This document shows, piece after piece, positions 54,981 through 63,228 of a stretch of 64,000 bases of DNA; positions within the stretch are counted from its first letter, which is position 1, and each line of letters begins with the position of its first letter. This stretch comes from Enterococcus quebecensis (GTDB lineage: Bacteria > Bacillota > Bacilli > Lactobacillales > Enterococcaceae), in contig NZ_MIKB01000001.1 in NCBI RefSeq assembly GCF_001730365.1, positions 248,001 to 312,000 on the forward strand, written 5' to 3'. Made by a program: the position numbers and the translations under genes. The notes under the pieces are model-generated. The model was not told the DNA's origin and searched no databases. It saw only the letters and a program-made list of their open reading frames with translations.

Positions 54981-56195
54981 ATGGGAAGTTATTTTAGTAT
55001 TATCATCGGCATTATTTATCTGATTGGTGCATTTATGATTCCAACTTGGCGTCGTAAAAAAGTAAATCAAGATTGGAAGTTTTTTGAATTACTTTGGTTC
55101 TCACTTTGTTTTATCTTCTATGTCATTTATTTGGAAATCCAGCTTCACACTTATTACTATCTAATTCCTTCAGCCTTTTTACTGCTTTTTCTTTTTTGTT
55201 ATTTTAAAGAAAAACGCAGATTGGTAAATGGATTGCTATTTAATCTATTTTTGGTTGTCGGTATGACTTATCTTGGGATTTTGTTAGTTAGAACGAATGA
55301 TCCACTACTGATGGTTTTGGCTGGAATCACAGGTGCTGTCTTGTTCCTACTCTTATTGATTGGGCTTTATGCGTTACTTGTTTTCTTATACTGGAATGCT
55401 ATTGTCGTTTTACGAAAAGAAGGACATTCTCTCGCCAATTTATTAACTTTGCTTTTAGCAATTGGTTTGACTGTTTTTTTAATTTTTAATTTTTATTCTA
55501 CTCGAATTTTGCCGCAGTGGGCTTCTGTATTGTTTGGCATTTTGCCCTTATCAATGTTTTATTTTTCAATCGTTTTTTATAATTTTTTAACGATTTCGAT
55601 CATCTATCAATTCAATCAGCCCAACTATAACCAAGACTTCATTATCGTTTTAGGCTCAGGTTTGATTGATGGAAAAACAGTGCCTCCACTTTTAGGTAAA
55701 CGTATTGAAAAAGCCATTCAATTTTACAAAGCTCAATCTCGAGCAACACTACATCCGCCTAAAATTCTTATGTCTGGCGGTAAGGGAGATGATGAGCATA
55801 TTGCTGAAAGTATCGCTATGAAGCAATATGCTATAGAAAAAGGGATTCCAGAAGAAAGTATTTTAGTTGAAACAAACTCTAAAAATACTTTGGAAAATAT
55901 GAAATTTTCTAAAGAAATCATGGAACAAACTTTTGGTGGAACAGATTTTCATGCACTCTTCACTACTAATAATTTCCACCTATTTCGAGCGGGTCTTTTT
56001 GCGAAAATGGCCAATCTAAATGCTAATGGCATCGGCGCAAAAACGGCTTTTTACTTTCTGCCAAATGCTTTTTTGAGAGAGTTTATTGCAATCGTAATGA
56101 TGCATAAACGCCGCCATTTAATTGTTTGTGGTTTCATTACGTTAATGATGATTCTATTAGCATTAGCTGACTTCTTCCTTGTCTCTCACAATTAA
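54981..56195 (+). CDS. YdcF/SanA-family (DUF218) membrane protein
   Basis: A 404-residue protein. Six or so membrane helices fill the first 200 residues. The DUF218 domain follows (FIIVLGSGLIDGKTVPPLL, ILMSGGKGDDEHIAES, TNSKNTLENMKFS, FTTNNFHLFRAG) and a final membrane helix closes the protein. Relatives are linked to envelope integrity and vancomycin tolerance (SanA), but the reaction is unknown. AAGGAG precedes the ATG. Confidence 0.88.
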   Translation: MGSYFSIIIGIIYLIGAFMIPTWRRKKVNQDWKFFELLWFSLCFIFYVIYLEIQLHTYYYLIPSAFLLLFLFCYFKEKRRLVNGLLFNLFLVVGMTYLGILLVRTNDPLLMVLAGITGAVLFLLLLIGLYALLVFLYWNAIVVLRKEGHSLANLLTLLLAIGLTVFLIFNFYSTRILPQWASVLFGILPLSMFYFSIVFYNFLTISIIYQFNQPNYNQDFIIVLGSGLIDGKTVPPLLGKRIEKAIQFYKAQSRATLHPPKILMSGGKGDDEHIAESIAMKQYAIEKGIPEESILVETNSKNTLENMKFSKEIMEQTFGGTDFHALFTTNNFHLFRAGLFAKMANLNANGIGAKTAFYFLPNAFLREFIAIVMMHKRRHLIVCGFITLMMILLALADFFLVSHN

Positions 56196-56204
56196 AACAA
56201 AAAA

Positions 56205-56286
56205 CGAGGATAGGACAAAAACGTTTATCAGTATCCCACAAGACTGGTGCATGATTCGCAGAGTTATGTCCCAGTCTTGTTTTTTC
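56205..56286 (+). terminator. Terminator of the ydcF-like gene, carrying a dispersed-repeat end
   Basis: ACAAGACTGG (56238-56247) pairs with CCAGTCTTGT (56271-56280), followed by a T run. The sequence before it (GAGGATAGGACAAAAACG at 56205) resembles the end of the 34519 repeat element, so the terminator may derive from an insertion of that family. Confidence 0.7.
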
Positions 56287-56287
56287 T

Positions 56288-56629
56288 TTAGTGAAGATGC
56301 ACATGACGAATCTCATCGTAACCAACCTTTTGACTATCCACATAAATTCCTAATTCATCGTGCCCTTGAATTCTTCCTATAATATCGGCTCCGTAATTCC
56401 CTTCACCATCTAATTCTTCTTTCTGAATAATTACTTCAACTTGATTTTGAAAGGCTTGAGCTAAAACTTCATCGATTTCAGCCCAACTCATTTGTCTCTT
56501 CTTTTCAGGCGGTTGTCTTTTCTTCTCTTGTTCAATAATTGCTGTATGTTCAGACAAATAAAAGCCTGCCCATTTTTTCATTTTTCGATCTTGATACTGC
56601 TCAAAATAATAGTCTCGCTCTTTGCTCAT
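56288..56629 (-). CDS. YolD-like protein
   Basis: A 113-residue YolD-family protein, recognised by KKWAGFYLSEHTAII near the N-terminus and a small beta-rich C-terminal half. YolD proteins are encoded next to Y-family polymerases (yqjX-yqjW, yolD-uvrX in Bacillus) and are thought to assist them, by analogy with UmuD. The start overlaps the umuC-like stop by four bases, so the two are coupled and share SOS control. Confidence 0.88.
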   Translation of the reverse strand: MSKERDYYFEQYQDRKMKKWAGFYLSEHTAIIEQEKKRQPPEKKRQMSWAEIDEVLAQAFQNQVEVIIQKEELDGEGNYGADIIGRIQGHDELGIYVDSQKVGYDEIRHVHLH

Positions 56630-57924
56630 TGTAATCCCTCCATTCCTCCTGCATGTCCACCTACCAGTGATGCTCTTGAAATTGCTGTACCGCCAGATGA
56701 TACCGAACTTGCATGAACTAATGAAACGTAGCCGAAGCGCTGACGAATTTCATCAATTAGCTGGTCTAAGTTTCGTTCTTTCAATTGTTCGTCTGGCTCA
56801 TGAAATAAATCTAATTGTACATAAGTATTGTAATTTAGTTTGGAATACGTAATTCCAATATGTCGTACTTCTTCTCCATGCCAATGTTGTCTGAATATCA
56901 TCAGACAGTAGTCGATTAACATCCTACTACTATTTGTTAAAGGAACTTTCATTTGCCTTGAAAAACCTGTTCCTTCTCTCTTAACAGCTTTTGAAAAGCC
57001 AATCGATAAGTGAACGCATTCTGTTTGGCAGTTAGCTTTTCTAAGCCTAGCTGCCACCTGATCTGCCATTTCTCGAATCACTACTTCAATCTCGTCTTGT
57101 TTTAGATAATCTCGCATCAAAATCTGAGAATTATTATAGGATCTCTCTTCTGGTATGTACTTTTCCGCTAAACGACTGCGGTCGATGCCGTGAGCATGAG
57201 CATAAAGCTGCTCGCCAATGATTCCAAGATTTCTTTTTAAGCTATTTATATCTGCATGGGCTAAATCATAAACAGAACGAATGCCGAGATCGTTCAATCT
57301 CTTCGCTAATCTTTGACCGATTCCCCACATGTCAGTCATTGGTTCAATGGACCAAACTTTTTCAGAAACATCTTCATAATGCCATGTTGCTAACCGTTCA
57401 TCATTATGCTTCGCTTCAATATCCATAGCTAATTTGGCTAATAAGGGGTTGTCTCCAATGCCAATGGTAATATATAATCCTGTTTCTTTTTGGATTCTTT
57501 GTTGGATGAGTTTAGCTAATTCCATTGGTGTTCGCCCGAATAATCTCCAACTGGCTGTTACGTCTAAAAAAGATTCATCAATCGAGTAGATATGTAAATC
57601 TTCTTCTGCCACATATTCTGAATAAATAGCATTGATTTTCATGTTCTCTTTGATGTATTCATTCATTCGTGGCGGAACTACTACTAATTCAGGGTGATTA
57701 GGTACATCGTATTTCCTCGTTACATTAGTGATGCCAAGTACTTCTTTCGCTTTTGGAGAAGAAGCTAGAACCAGGCCGCCGGTATTTTCAGCATGACTCA
57801 TAACGACAAGCATTTTTTCCATAGGATCATATCCTCTGGCCACACATTCGACAGATGCATAAAATGATTTTACATCAATACAAAAAATCGCTCTTCTAGG
57901 TTCTTTTTCATAGTCAAAAAACAT
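56626..57924 (-). CDS. Y-family DNA polymerase (UmuC/UvrX-like)
   Basis: About 432 residues. The catalytic Asp motif is in IFCIDVKSFYASVECVARG, the second carboxylate pair in IYSIDESFLDVT, and an HhH segment follows (MWGIGQRLAKRLNDLGI), then the little-finger domain. It performs error-prone translesion synthesis. The ATG at 57924 is chosen for AAGGAGAGG upstream; the open frame extends to 57993, across the promoter. The promoter contains a LexA box, so SOS induction is expected. Confidence 0.93.
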   Translation of the reverse strand: MFFDYEKEPRRAIFCIDVKSFYASVECVARGYDPMEKMLVVMSHAENTGGLVLASSPKAKEVLGITNVTRKYDVPNHPELVVVPPRMNEYIKENMKINAIYSEYVAEEDLHIYSIDESFLDVTASWRLFGRTPMELAKLIQQRIQKETGLYITIGIGDNPLLAKLAMDIEAKHNDERLATWHYEDVSEKVWSIEPMTDMWGIGQRLAKRLNDLGIRSVYDLAHADINSLKRNLGIIGEQLYAHAHGIDRSRLAEKYIPEERSYNNSQILMRDYLKQDEIEVVIREMADQVAARLRKANCQTECVHLSIGFSKAVKREGTGFSRQMKVPLTNSSRMLIDYCLMIFRQHWHGEEVRHIGITYSKLNYNTYVQLDLFHEPDEQLKERNLDQLIDEIRQRFGYVSLVHASSVSSGGTAISRASLVGGHAGGMEGLQ

Positions 57925-57955
57925 TGCAATCCTCTCCTTGGTTTCTTTCATAGTT

Positions 57956-57984
57956 ATTATACGAACGTACGTTTGTTTTGTAAA
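57956..57984 (-). promoter_or_regulatory. SOS promoter with LexA box
   Basis: Minus-strand TTTACA (57984-57979), 17-base spacer, TATAAT (57961-57956). The spacer contains CGAACGTACGTTTG (57962-57975 on the plus strand), which matches the Gram-positive LexA box CGAAC-N4-GTTYG and would block the promoter when bound. Confidence 0.88.
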
Positions 57985-58025
57985 GGGGAACATCTTTTTA
58001 AATTTTGTGGGCTACAGACAAATTA

Positions 58026-58079
58026 AAAATAATACGAGCTACTATCAGCTTTTTGTCTGATAATCGCTCGTATTATTTT
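58026..58079. terminator. Strong bidirectional hairpin left of the immunity array
   Basis: AAAATAATACGAGC (58026-58039) pairs with GCTCGTATTATTTT (58066-58079), with an inner TATCAG/CTGATA helix. It ends leftward transcription of the array. The remaining spacer to 58267 holds no gene. Confidence 0.8.
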
Positions 58080-58267
58080 AGTATTTAATATTATCTAACA
58101 TAACGTCTTTTGAAATGTGCTGACAATAGTTGCTAAACCAAATTATTTATAAACAACAATGATTTTCTTTTACAATTGTTTCATCTAATAACATATCATC
58201 TATTAATTTTTTGAAGTTCAAACTCCATAAATATAATGCCTCTTCTTTATACTTAATTTCTTGCAGA

Positions 58268-58801
58268 CTATATCATTTTCCCCGTTCTAATTTTACACAA
58301 ACGGATGAATTGTTCTGTTGCGCTCCAATTCTGCTGAACGCGATTTTTTGAATACCAAAGAGAACCACCTCTTATCCAATTTTCTCGCCATTTTTGTATT
58401 CCTTTATCTTTATCTGGATAATCATGCAGGCCAAATTGAAAACCGCAACATGGACAGATTTCATCTGAAGTGGAGCCATATTCTTCAGTGTAAGCTGGTT
58501 CAAATAGTCCATCAAACTCACAAACTGGACAACTATTTTTCTCCTCTTCTTTCTTAGTAGATATAATACCAACACTATTTAATTGTTTTTGTACGTCCCA
58601 ATCCTTTGGTTGATCAGGAATATACCAAAAAGGACAACCCTTTTTCAGCCAATTTTTTCTCCATAAATCATGAGAAATTCCTTTATCATCATCTTTTCCA
58701 AATTGAAAACCACAACAAGAACAAACCTCACCTGATGGATGTTTTTCTCCATATGGCTCCATTTCAAGTTCTTTAAAGCCACAAACTGTGCATGTATACA
58801 T
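58268..58801 (-). CDS. Cys-rich CPCC-type protein, likely immunity protein (copy 1)
   Basis: A 177-residue protein built of two similar halves. Each has a C-x2-C-G/E-x knuckle (CTVCGF, CPVCEF), then CSCCGFQFG or CPCCGFQFG, then W-R-x-N-W. This is the Cys-rich CPCC type often found as an immunity gene in toxin loci; zinc binding is likely. It is a paralogue of the gene at 59857. A 47-base stretch (58413-58459) is identical to 60002-60048, which points to recent duplication or gene conversion. Confidence 0.78.
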   Translation of the reverse strand: MYTCTVCGFKELEMEPYGEKHPSGEVCSCCGFQFGKDDDKGISHDLWRKNWLKKGCPFWYIPDQPKDWDVQKQLNSVGIISTKKEEEKNSCPVCEFDGLFEPAYTEEYGSTSDEICPCCGFQFGLHDYPDKDKGIQKWRENWIRGGSLWYSKNRVQQNWSATEQFIRLCKIRTGKMI

Positions 58802-58900
58802 TGTATTACCGCCATTCCTAAAATTCGCTTATTTGATTTTCCAGCACACTCATCTTTCTCCTACCACGTTCAAAGATGATTCTTTTATAATTGAAATCAA

Positions 58901-59554
58901 CTACAGAAAGAACAACCCACTTTCATGTGCAATTTTTTCATATACTTTTTTATCTTCTTCACTTTGAAAAATCAAAGGTATACTAATATCATAATTCGTT
59001 TTTATAATTAAAGGTACTGTATTGAAATACAAGCTACTCCATAAACTTTCCCGTAAAAAACCTTTAAAAAACATATTCAATACATTAAGATCATCTATTA
59101 AATAAATTGGTTCTTTACTCTTTCTCAAAATTTCAATCTGTTTTAATATGATATATTTATCTATTTGATCAAAGAGCTTCTCTTGACTAATCAGAAACTC
59201 TATTAAATCTTGATTATTTCCAAATGTTCCTAAGTCGATATAACATTTTTCTCTATTTAATTCAAAAACTTTTTTGATGAAGCAAAGAAATTTAGATTCT
59301 TGACTTAATTTAAAATAGTTGTTTGATAGCAAATCTAATCGTGGATCTTCTTTAAGCATCGGTTTATTAAAAACATCTAATACAACCTTTTTGTATTTTT
59401 TTTCAGTCTCAATAAGTAGATCGTCATAATCATCAGCTCGAATATATAGCTCCCATAACTCACTATTAATATTCACCGTATCACTATCAATTGGCTGTAT
59501 TTTGGGAATGATACCGTCTTGTGATTGAATCTCTAAGTCTGGTTCCTTTTTCAT
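58901..59554 (-). CDS. Orphan immunity-like protein of unknown family
   Basis: About 217 residues from MKKEPDLEIQSQDG; acidic, helical, soluble and without motifs I recognise. The frame continues upstream without a stop to 59767 (TTG), but that extra part looks like a toxin-tail fragment and has no start signal. No good ribosome-binding site precedes 59554 either, so expression is doubtful. Its location between two Cys-rich immunity paralogues suggests an immunity role. Confidence 0.55.
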   Translation of the reverse strand: MKKEPDLEIQSQDGIIPKIQPIDSDTVNINSELWELYIRADDYDDLLIETEKKYKKVVLDVFNKPMLKEDPRLDLLSNNYFKLSQESKFLCFIKKVFELNREKCYIDLGTFGNNQDLIEFLISQEKLFDQIDKYIILKQIEILRKSKEPIYLIDDLNVLNMFFKGFLRESLWSSLYFNTVPLIIKTNYDISIPLIFQSEEDKKVYEKIAHESGLFFL

Positions 59555-59793
59555 CGTAAGTTTTCTCTCGCTTTCCTTTTTCAAAATCTCTTTTATTTTT
59601 GTACTTTTCCAAGAACATCTTCTACGACTGGCTCCATCACCTTGTGACAAAACTGAATCATATTTTTGTAAATATCCAGTATCTTTTTTTGCTTTACTGT
59701 TCCCATTTCTTATTGTTGTGCCACTTTTAGGATTAAAAACAGCTTCTACCTCGGATATAATTGACAAAGACGTAATTGGCGCTACTGAATAAA
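59555..59793 (-). pseudogene. Toxin-tail fragment fused in frame to the orphan gene
   Basis: The in-frame upstream sequence (SIISEVEAVFNPKSGTTIRN and on through a Gln/Lys/Gly-rich stretch) lacks a start codon context and begins directly at the cassette hairpin. It reads like the C-terminal end of a toxin or linker left after recombination. Confidence 0.35.
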
Positions 59794-59839
59794 TTATGTA
59801 TATGGTCGGAGTAAGCTATAAAAATACATAGCTTACTCC
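59794..59839 (-). repeat. Cassette-boundary hairpin 1
   Basis: GGAGTAAGCTAT (59808-59819) pairs perfectly with ATAGCTTACTCC (59828-59839). On the minus strand it is followed by GACCATATACATAA. The same hairpin-plus-TATACATAA arrangement recurs at 60646 and 62545, each time just after an immunity-type gene. Confidence 0.7.
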
Positions 59840-59856
59840 AACTTTGATTACCTTTT

Positions 59857-60396
59857 CTACTGATGACTCTCGTATTGCAAATTCACCAAATTCGTCAACT
59901 GCGATTTGGGTGACCACTCTGTTGGTTTATCTGGTTTAAAGTGCCATTGACAACCTCCTAATATCCAATTTTCACGCCACTTTTTTATACCTTTAATTTT
60001 TTCTGGATAATCATGCAGGCCAAATTGAAAACCGCAACATGGACAGATATCATCTGAAGGGTATCCATATTCTTCATCATAAGCTGGTTCAAATAATCCA
60101 TCAAATTCACAGACTGGACAATTATTTTTTATCAGATTACTCTTTTTATAAGTGACGTCAATCTCTTTTAGTTGTTTTTCTACATCCCAATTTTCTGGAC
60201 ACTCAGGAATATACCAAAAGTGACAGCCTTCTTCTATCCAATTTTTTCGCCATTCTTCATATGAATTACGATTATCTTTATCATCTTTTCCATATTGAAA
60301 TCCACAACACGAACAAATTTCACCTGATGTATTTTTACCATTATACTGCTTATTTTCTAAGCCATCATAGCCACATACTAAACACGAATATAACAT
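59857..60396 (-). CDS. Cys-rich CPCC-type protein, likely immunity protein (copy 2)
   Basis: A 179-residue paralogue of the 58268 product with the same two-half layout (CLVCGY...CSCCGFQYG and CPVCEF...CPCCGFQFGLHDYP, each followed by a W-R-x-N-W segment). AGAGAGGGGAATAAAT precedes the ATG. It follows a degraded toxin fragment and is followed by boundary hairpin 1, so it forms an orphan cassette. Confidence 0.78.
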   Translation of the reverse strand: MLYSCLVCGYDGLENKQYNGKNTSGEICSCCGFQYGKDDKDNRNSYEEWRKNWIEEGCHFWYIPECPENWDVEKQLKEIDVTYKKSNLIKNNCPVCEFDGLFEPAYDEEYGYPSDDICPCCGFQFGLHDYPEKIKGIKKWRENWILGGCQWHFKPDKPTEWSPKSQLTNLVNLQYESHQ

Positions 60397-60645
60397 ATTT
60401 ATTCCCCTCTCTATTTCTCAGGTTGCCTATTCCAATATTTTTTTCATCATATAACCTAGTTACACCATCAGTATCGACTTTTTTGATACTTGTCTTTATT
60501 CTTATGCATATCATTTGCCTTTTTAGCATAGTCATCAACACTCTTAGCCCCCGATCATGATGAGCTTTGAGTGTCTTATGTAGCTTCTAGTTGTTGTATT
60601 TTCTGGTACATAAAAGGTTTTAGTTGCTCAATATTTTTCAAAACA
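60397..60645 (-). pseudogene. Degraded toxin C-terminal remnant
   Basis: No intact gene is present, but the minus strand encodes toxin-like pieces in shifting frames: NIEQLKPFMYQKIQQLEAT, then GAKSVDDYAKKANDMHKNKD, then VDTDGVTRLYDEKNIGIGN, the last running into the Cys-rich gene. The GVTRLYDEKN piece recalls the TxVYDPKTNTFGSY stretch common near the C-termini of contact-dependent toxins. This would be the former toxin partner of the 59857 immunity gene. Confidence 0.5.
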
Positions 60646-60691
60646 TTATGTATAGTCAAAGTAAGTACACAAATTTGAAACTTACTTTGAC
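60646..60691 (-). repeat. Cassette-boundary hairpin 2
   Basis: GTCAAAGTAAGT (60655-60666) pairs perfectly with ACTTACTTTGAC (60680-60691); the minus strand continues with TATACATAA. Confidence 0.7.
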
Positions 60692-60765
60692 CTATTTTAA
60701 AATTTAATCACTCTACTCTGTTTTATTATTTAGTTAGTTTATCTATAGCTATTCTTCCGTTAATT

Positions 60766-61479
60766 TTACTTCTTTATAATGCTTCCATTAACAATTGATT
60801 TTAAAATATCAGGCGAATAAAGATAATCTAAACCTATTTCAAAATCAGTTGACTTCTCATTTAAAATAATATTGTTCAACTGTTCAATACTTTCGTACAA
60901 AAACTTCTCTAGTTCAACATTTTTCTTTTGTTTCCCCCACACCCCCTCAATTATTCCCCAGTCAAAGCATCGCATAACTCTCAGATAGTTAGCACCTGAC
61001 CAATCCGGATTTATGTCATCGCTTAAAACAATTCCACCAGAAACTAACTTATCTAACTGTTCTAAAATTTTAATTATTTTGGAATTATTTGAAACTATAA
61101 TGTTATCATTTTCAATTGAAGGCCATGCGTTTAAAAGTTCTTCTCTTTTTTTTACGCCCGCTCTTATTTCAGCAATGTCTACTTTTTTATTCCAATAAAC
61201 TTTTCTAATTATAAAAAACGTATTCTCATCAAATTCTTCTCTTTCATTTGAATATATAGAAAAACTAATTAAATCGCTATTCGGAACTTCCCTTACCAGT
61301 TGAAATATAGGCTCGCATTTTGTTTTAATATTTTCATTTATCACAGTAATTTTTGCTGGTTCTTTTATATAGTATTCTGTAATTTCTTCATATCTAACCA
61401 TTGGTATTTGAGAAAAAGAAGTGCTATATTCTCTAATTTTTTTACCATTAGTTAACTCTTTAGATCGTGCTATTTTCAT
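60766..61479 (-). CDS. Putative immunity protein next to a toxin tail
   Basis: A 237-residue soluble acidic protein without recognised motifs. It begins 14 bases after the toxin-tail stop, behind AAAGGAGAAAAA, and ends before boundary hairpin 2. Position and size fit the immunity partner of the 61494 toxin tail; the family is unknown to me. Confidence 0.65.
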   Translation of the reverse strand: MKIARSKELTNGKKIREYSTSFSQIPMVRYEEITEYYIKEPAKITVINENIKTKCEPIFQLVREVPNSDLISFSIYSNEREEFDENTFFIIRKVYWNKKVDIAEIRAGVKKREELLNAWPSIENDNIIVSNNSKIIKILEQLDKLVSGGIVLSDDINPDWSGANYLRVMRCFDWGIIEGVWGKQKKNVELEKFLYESIEQLNNIILNEKSTDFEIGLDYLYSPDILKSIVNGSIIKK

Positions 61480-61493
61480 TTTTTTCTCCTTTA

Positions 61494-62069
61494 CTATTTC
61501 CCTGTAAGTCTTGTATCAACATAAGTTGGTGGTTCTCCGTTTTTAGGTATAGAGTATACGTCACCTGTTTTAGGATTCCAATATAAGTCTGCCTTACTTT
61601 TACCACTCTTTCCTTTTACATCTTGCGTATATTCTTCACCACCTAAATCTTTTACTTTATTATTCGGTAGACGTTTCGACTCTTTAGCCTTAACGTCATC
61701 TAAATCTCTATCCTTCGCTATTTTCTGAATATAATCCCCAATAAACCATCCAACTATCCCATTAGCAAGGTCTTGCGCACTTGGGACTTTTGGTAGAGAC
61801 AGAAATGAGAAGTTTCCTGTATCTAAATCTGGCTTAGGTATCGTTGTCACAGGCGGAACTACTGGAACTCTTGGAATTGGAATCACAAACGCCGTTCCTA
61901 CAACAAGCCCTGAACTACTACCCGTCCATTTTTTATCCGCCGTATCGCAAACTTTCTTGATTCGGACGGTTGCTGCTGCTCGTGTCGCCTGCGCTCTAGC
62001 TACTTGAACTTGATATCGATAAGCCGCACTTTGATAATACAACGCCTGACTGTATGTCTGATAGCCCAC
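61494..62069 (-). CDS. Orphan polymorphic-toxin C-terminal module
   Basis: 191 residues from MGYQTYSQALYYQ. The first 45 residues (QSAAYRYQVQVARAQATRAA, VRIKKVCDTADKKW) nearly match the toxin at 63229-64000, so this is a shared pre-toxin linker. A hydrophobic Pro-rich segment follows. The last 50 residues (KSKADLYWNPKTGDVYSIPK) look like a small C-terminal toxin domain, faintly like polymorphic toxin type 33; that match is weak. Upstream the frame continues but is cut by a TAG at 62118, so no full toxin can be made from it. Confidence 0.65.
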   Translation of the reverse strand: MGYQTYSQALYYQSAAYRYQVQVARAQATRAAATVRIKKVCDTADKKWTGSSSGLVVGTAFVIPIPRVPVVPPVTTIPKPDLDTGNFSFLSLPKVPSAQDLANGIVGWFIGDYIQKIAKDRDLDDVKAKESKRLPNNKVKDLGGEEYTQDVKGKSGKSKADLYWNPKTGDVYSIPKNGEPPTYVDTRLTGK

Positions 62070-62270
62070 AGGTTGCCCATTTCTTCCTCTGATATAATTG
62101 ACACCGACATAGTTTTGCTACGGGTAGTACGATCTTCCACCATAATTCCCCACATAATTAATCCCTGATGGAATTCCTCCCCATGAACTTGAGGCACGCT
62201 GTGAAGATGGGACAACGGCATTCCAAACAGCTTTTGCACCATTCCATAATGACTGTTTTTAACTTTTTGT
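62070..62270 (-). pseudogene. Upstream remnant of the orphan toxin, with in-frame TAG
   Basis: The frame of the toxin tail continues upstream through NYVGVNYIRGRNGQPV, meets TAG at 62120-62118, and resumes as WNGAKAVWNAVVPSSQRASS. It has no start codon or ribosome-binding site. It shows that the tail is a displaced piece of a longer toxin gene, not a gene with its own N-terminus. Confidence 0.65.
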
Positions 62271-62285
62271 TTTCAAGTATCCATA

Positions 62286-62540
62286 CTAATCTAATGTTGG
62301 ATCAGCAGTAAGCCAAGTAAAAATAGATTCCTCTTCTGGATTTTCCATGTTGAGCCAAGCTATATAAAATGTTAGTTTTTCAATATCAGCCTCTTTATTG
62401 AGAGTTACGCTCTTTCCATTATCCAAATAGAAATACTCAACACCAGTAATATCTCCTACAGTTCCTATACTCAATTTTAAATTCCCCTTAAAAAAACTTA
62501 CATTTAATAATACAAACGTATATCTTTGTTTAAATGACAA
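62286..62540 (-). CDS. Small protein of unknown function in the toxin array
   Basis: An 84-residue frame (VLLNVSFFKGNLKLSIGTVG, later AWLNMENPEEESIFTWLTADPTLD). The acidic C-terminal half resembles small helper or immunity proteins, but I do not recognise it. It starts right after boundary hairpin 3, without a clear ribosome-binding site, so it may be a fragment. Confidence 0.4.
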   Translation of the reverse strand: MSFKQRYTFVLLNVSFFKGNLKLSIGTVGDITGVEYFYLDNGKSVTLNKEADIEKLTFYIAWLNMENPEEESIFTWLTADPTLD

Positions 62541-62544
62541 TGTT

Positions 62545-62589
62545 TTATGTATACAGCCAGAGTAAACTATAATTACTGTAGTTACTCTG
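62545..62589 (-). repeat. Cassette-boundary hairpin 3
   Basis: CAGAGTAAACTA (62558-62569) pairs with TAGTTACTCTG (62579-62589) with a one-base bulge; the minus strand continues with TGTATACATAA. It follows the SUKH immunity gene. Confidence 0.65.
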
Positions 62590-62639
62590 ACTTTAATTAC
62601 TACTTTTAGGCTCCGCTCCTCAACTTTTTAGAGATGTTT

Positions 62640-63197
62640 TTACATAATTTCACTCCAGAAGGGAATAAAATTCTTTTTTTTCTTATAGTACTCTACTTTT
62701 TTTTCTTTCAACTTAAACTCATACTGTAGATAAGAAAATAGTGTTTCTCCGTAGTAAATAATATCAGATCCAACTACAGAAATAACTGGATTGGGTGTTA
62801 ATTCTAACTCTGAAATATACCTATGAGAATAGATAGGGATTAACCGTGGGGCCTGATTAAGATGCTCCAATATTTTTTTATTTCTTTCCTCTGTATCCTT
62901 TGGTTCCTTCTCCCAATATTCTTCATTCCAATCAACATCATTTAAACTTTCTTTTATTCCTTTAACAGGCGCTTGTATTCTAAGTTTGTTATTCTCTATA
63001 TTTTCTTTCGATAAATCTCTCCAATTAACAAAACTGTATGAAACTGGTAATCCATAGCTATAAAATTCCTTTAAAGCAAGAGGGAATCTAATCTTATATA
63101 TCTTTTCAATTTTTTCAATCTCTTCATTATCCATTCCTATTTCAAAATCAACTCCTTTTGCTCTCAAAGAAGATATTAATTCTGACCATTTTTCCAT
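62640..63197 (-). CDS. SMI1/KNR4 (SUKH) family immunity protein
   Basis: A 185-residue protein. The SUKH-1 pattern is clear at the N-terminus: GMDNEEIEKIEKIYKIRFPL with ALKEFYSYGLP, then the late IPIYSHRYI and VVGSDIIYYGETL stretches. SUKH proteins are the commonest immunity partners of nuclease toxins in contact-dependent systems. It lies 31 bases after the barnase-like toxin and should neutralise it. Confidence 0.88.
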   Translation of the reverse strand: MEKWSELISSLRAKGVDFEIGMDNEEIEKIEKIYKIRFPLALKEFYSYGLPVSYSFVNWRDLSKENIENNKLRIQAPVKGIKESLNDVDWNEEYWEKEPKDTEERNKKILEHLNQAPRLIPIYSHRYISELELTPNPVISVVGSDIIYYGETLFSYLQYEFKLKEKKVEYYKKKKNFIPFWSEIM

Positions 63198-63228
63198 CTC
63201 ATTGTCCGTCCCTTCAGATCTATACTTT

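Noticed and set aside
56179-56382. Open frames across the ydcF/yolD gene junction
   Set aside because: They run through the terminator and the dispersed repeat and have no start signals.
62000-62242. 80-codon frame starting at 62242
   Set aside because: It is the wrong frame of the orphan toxin remnant; the correct frame matches the linker of the upstream toxin and carries the TAG at 62118.
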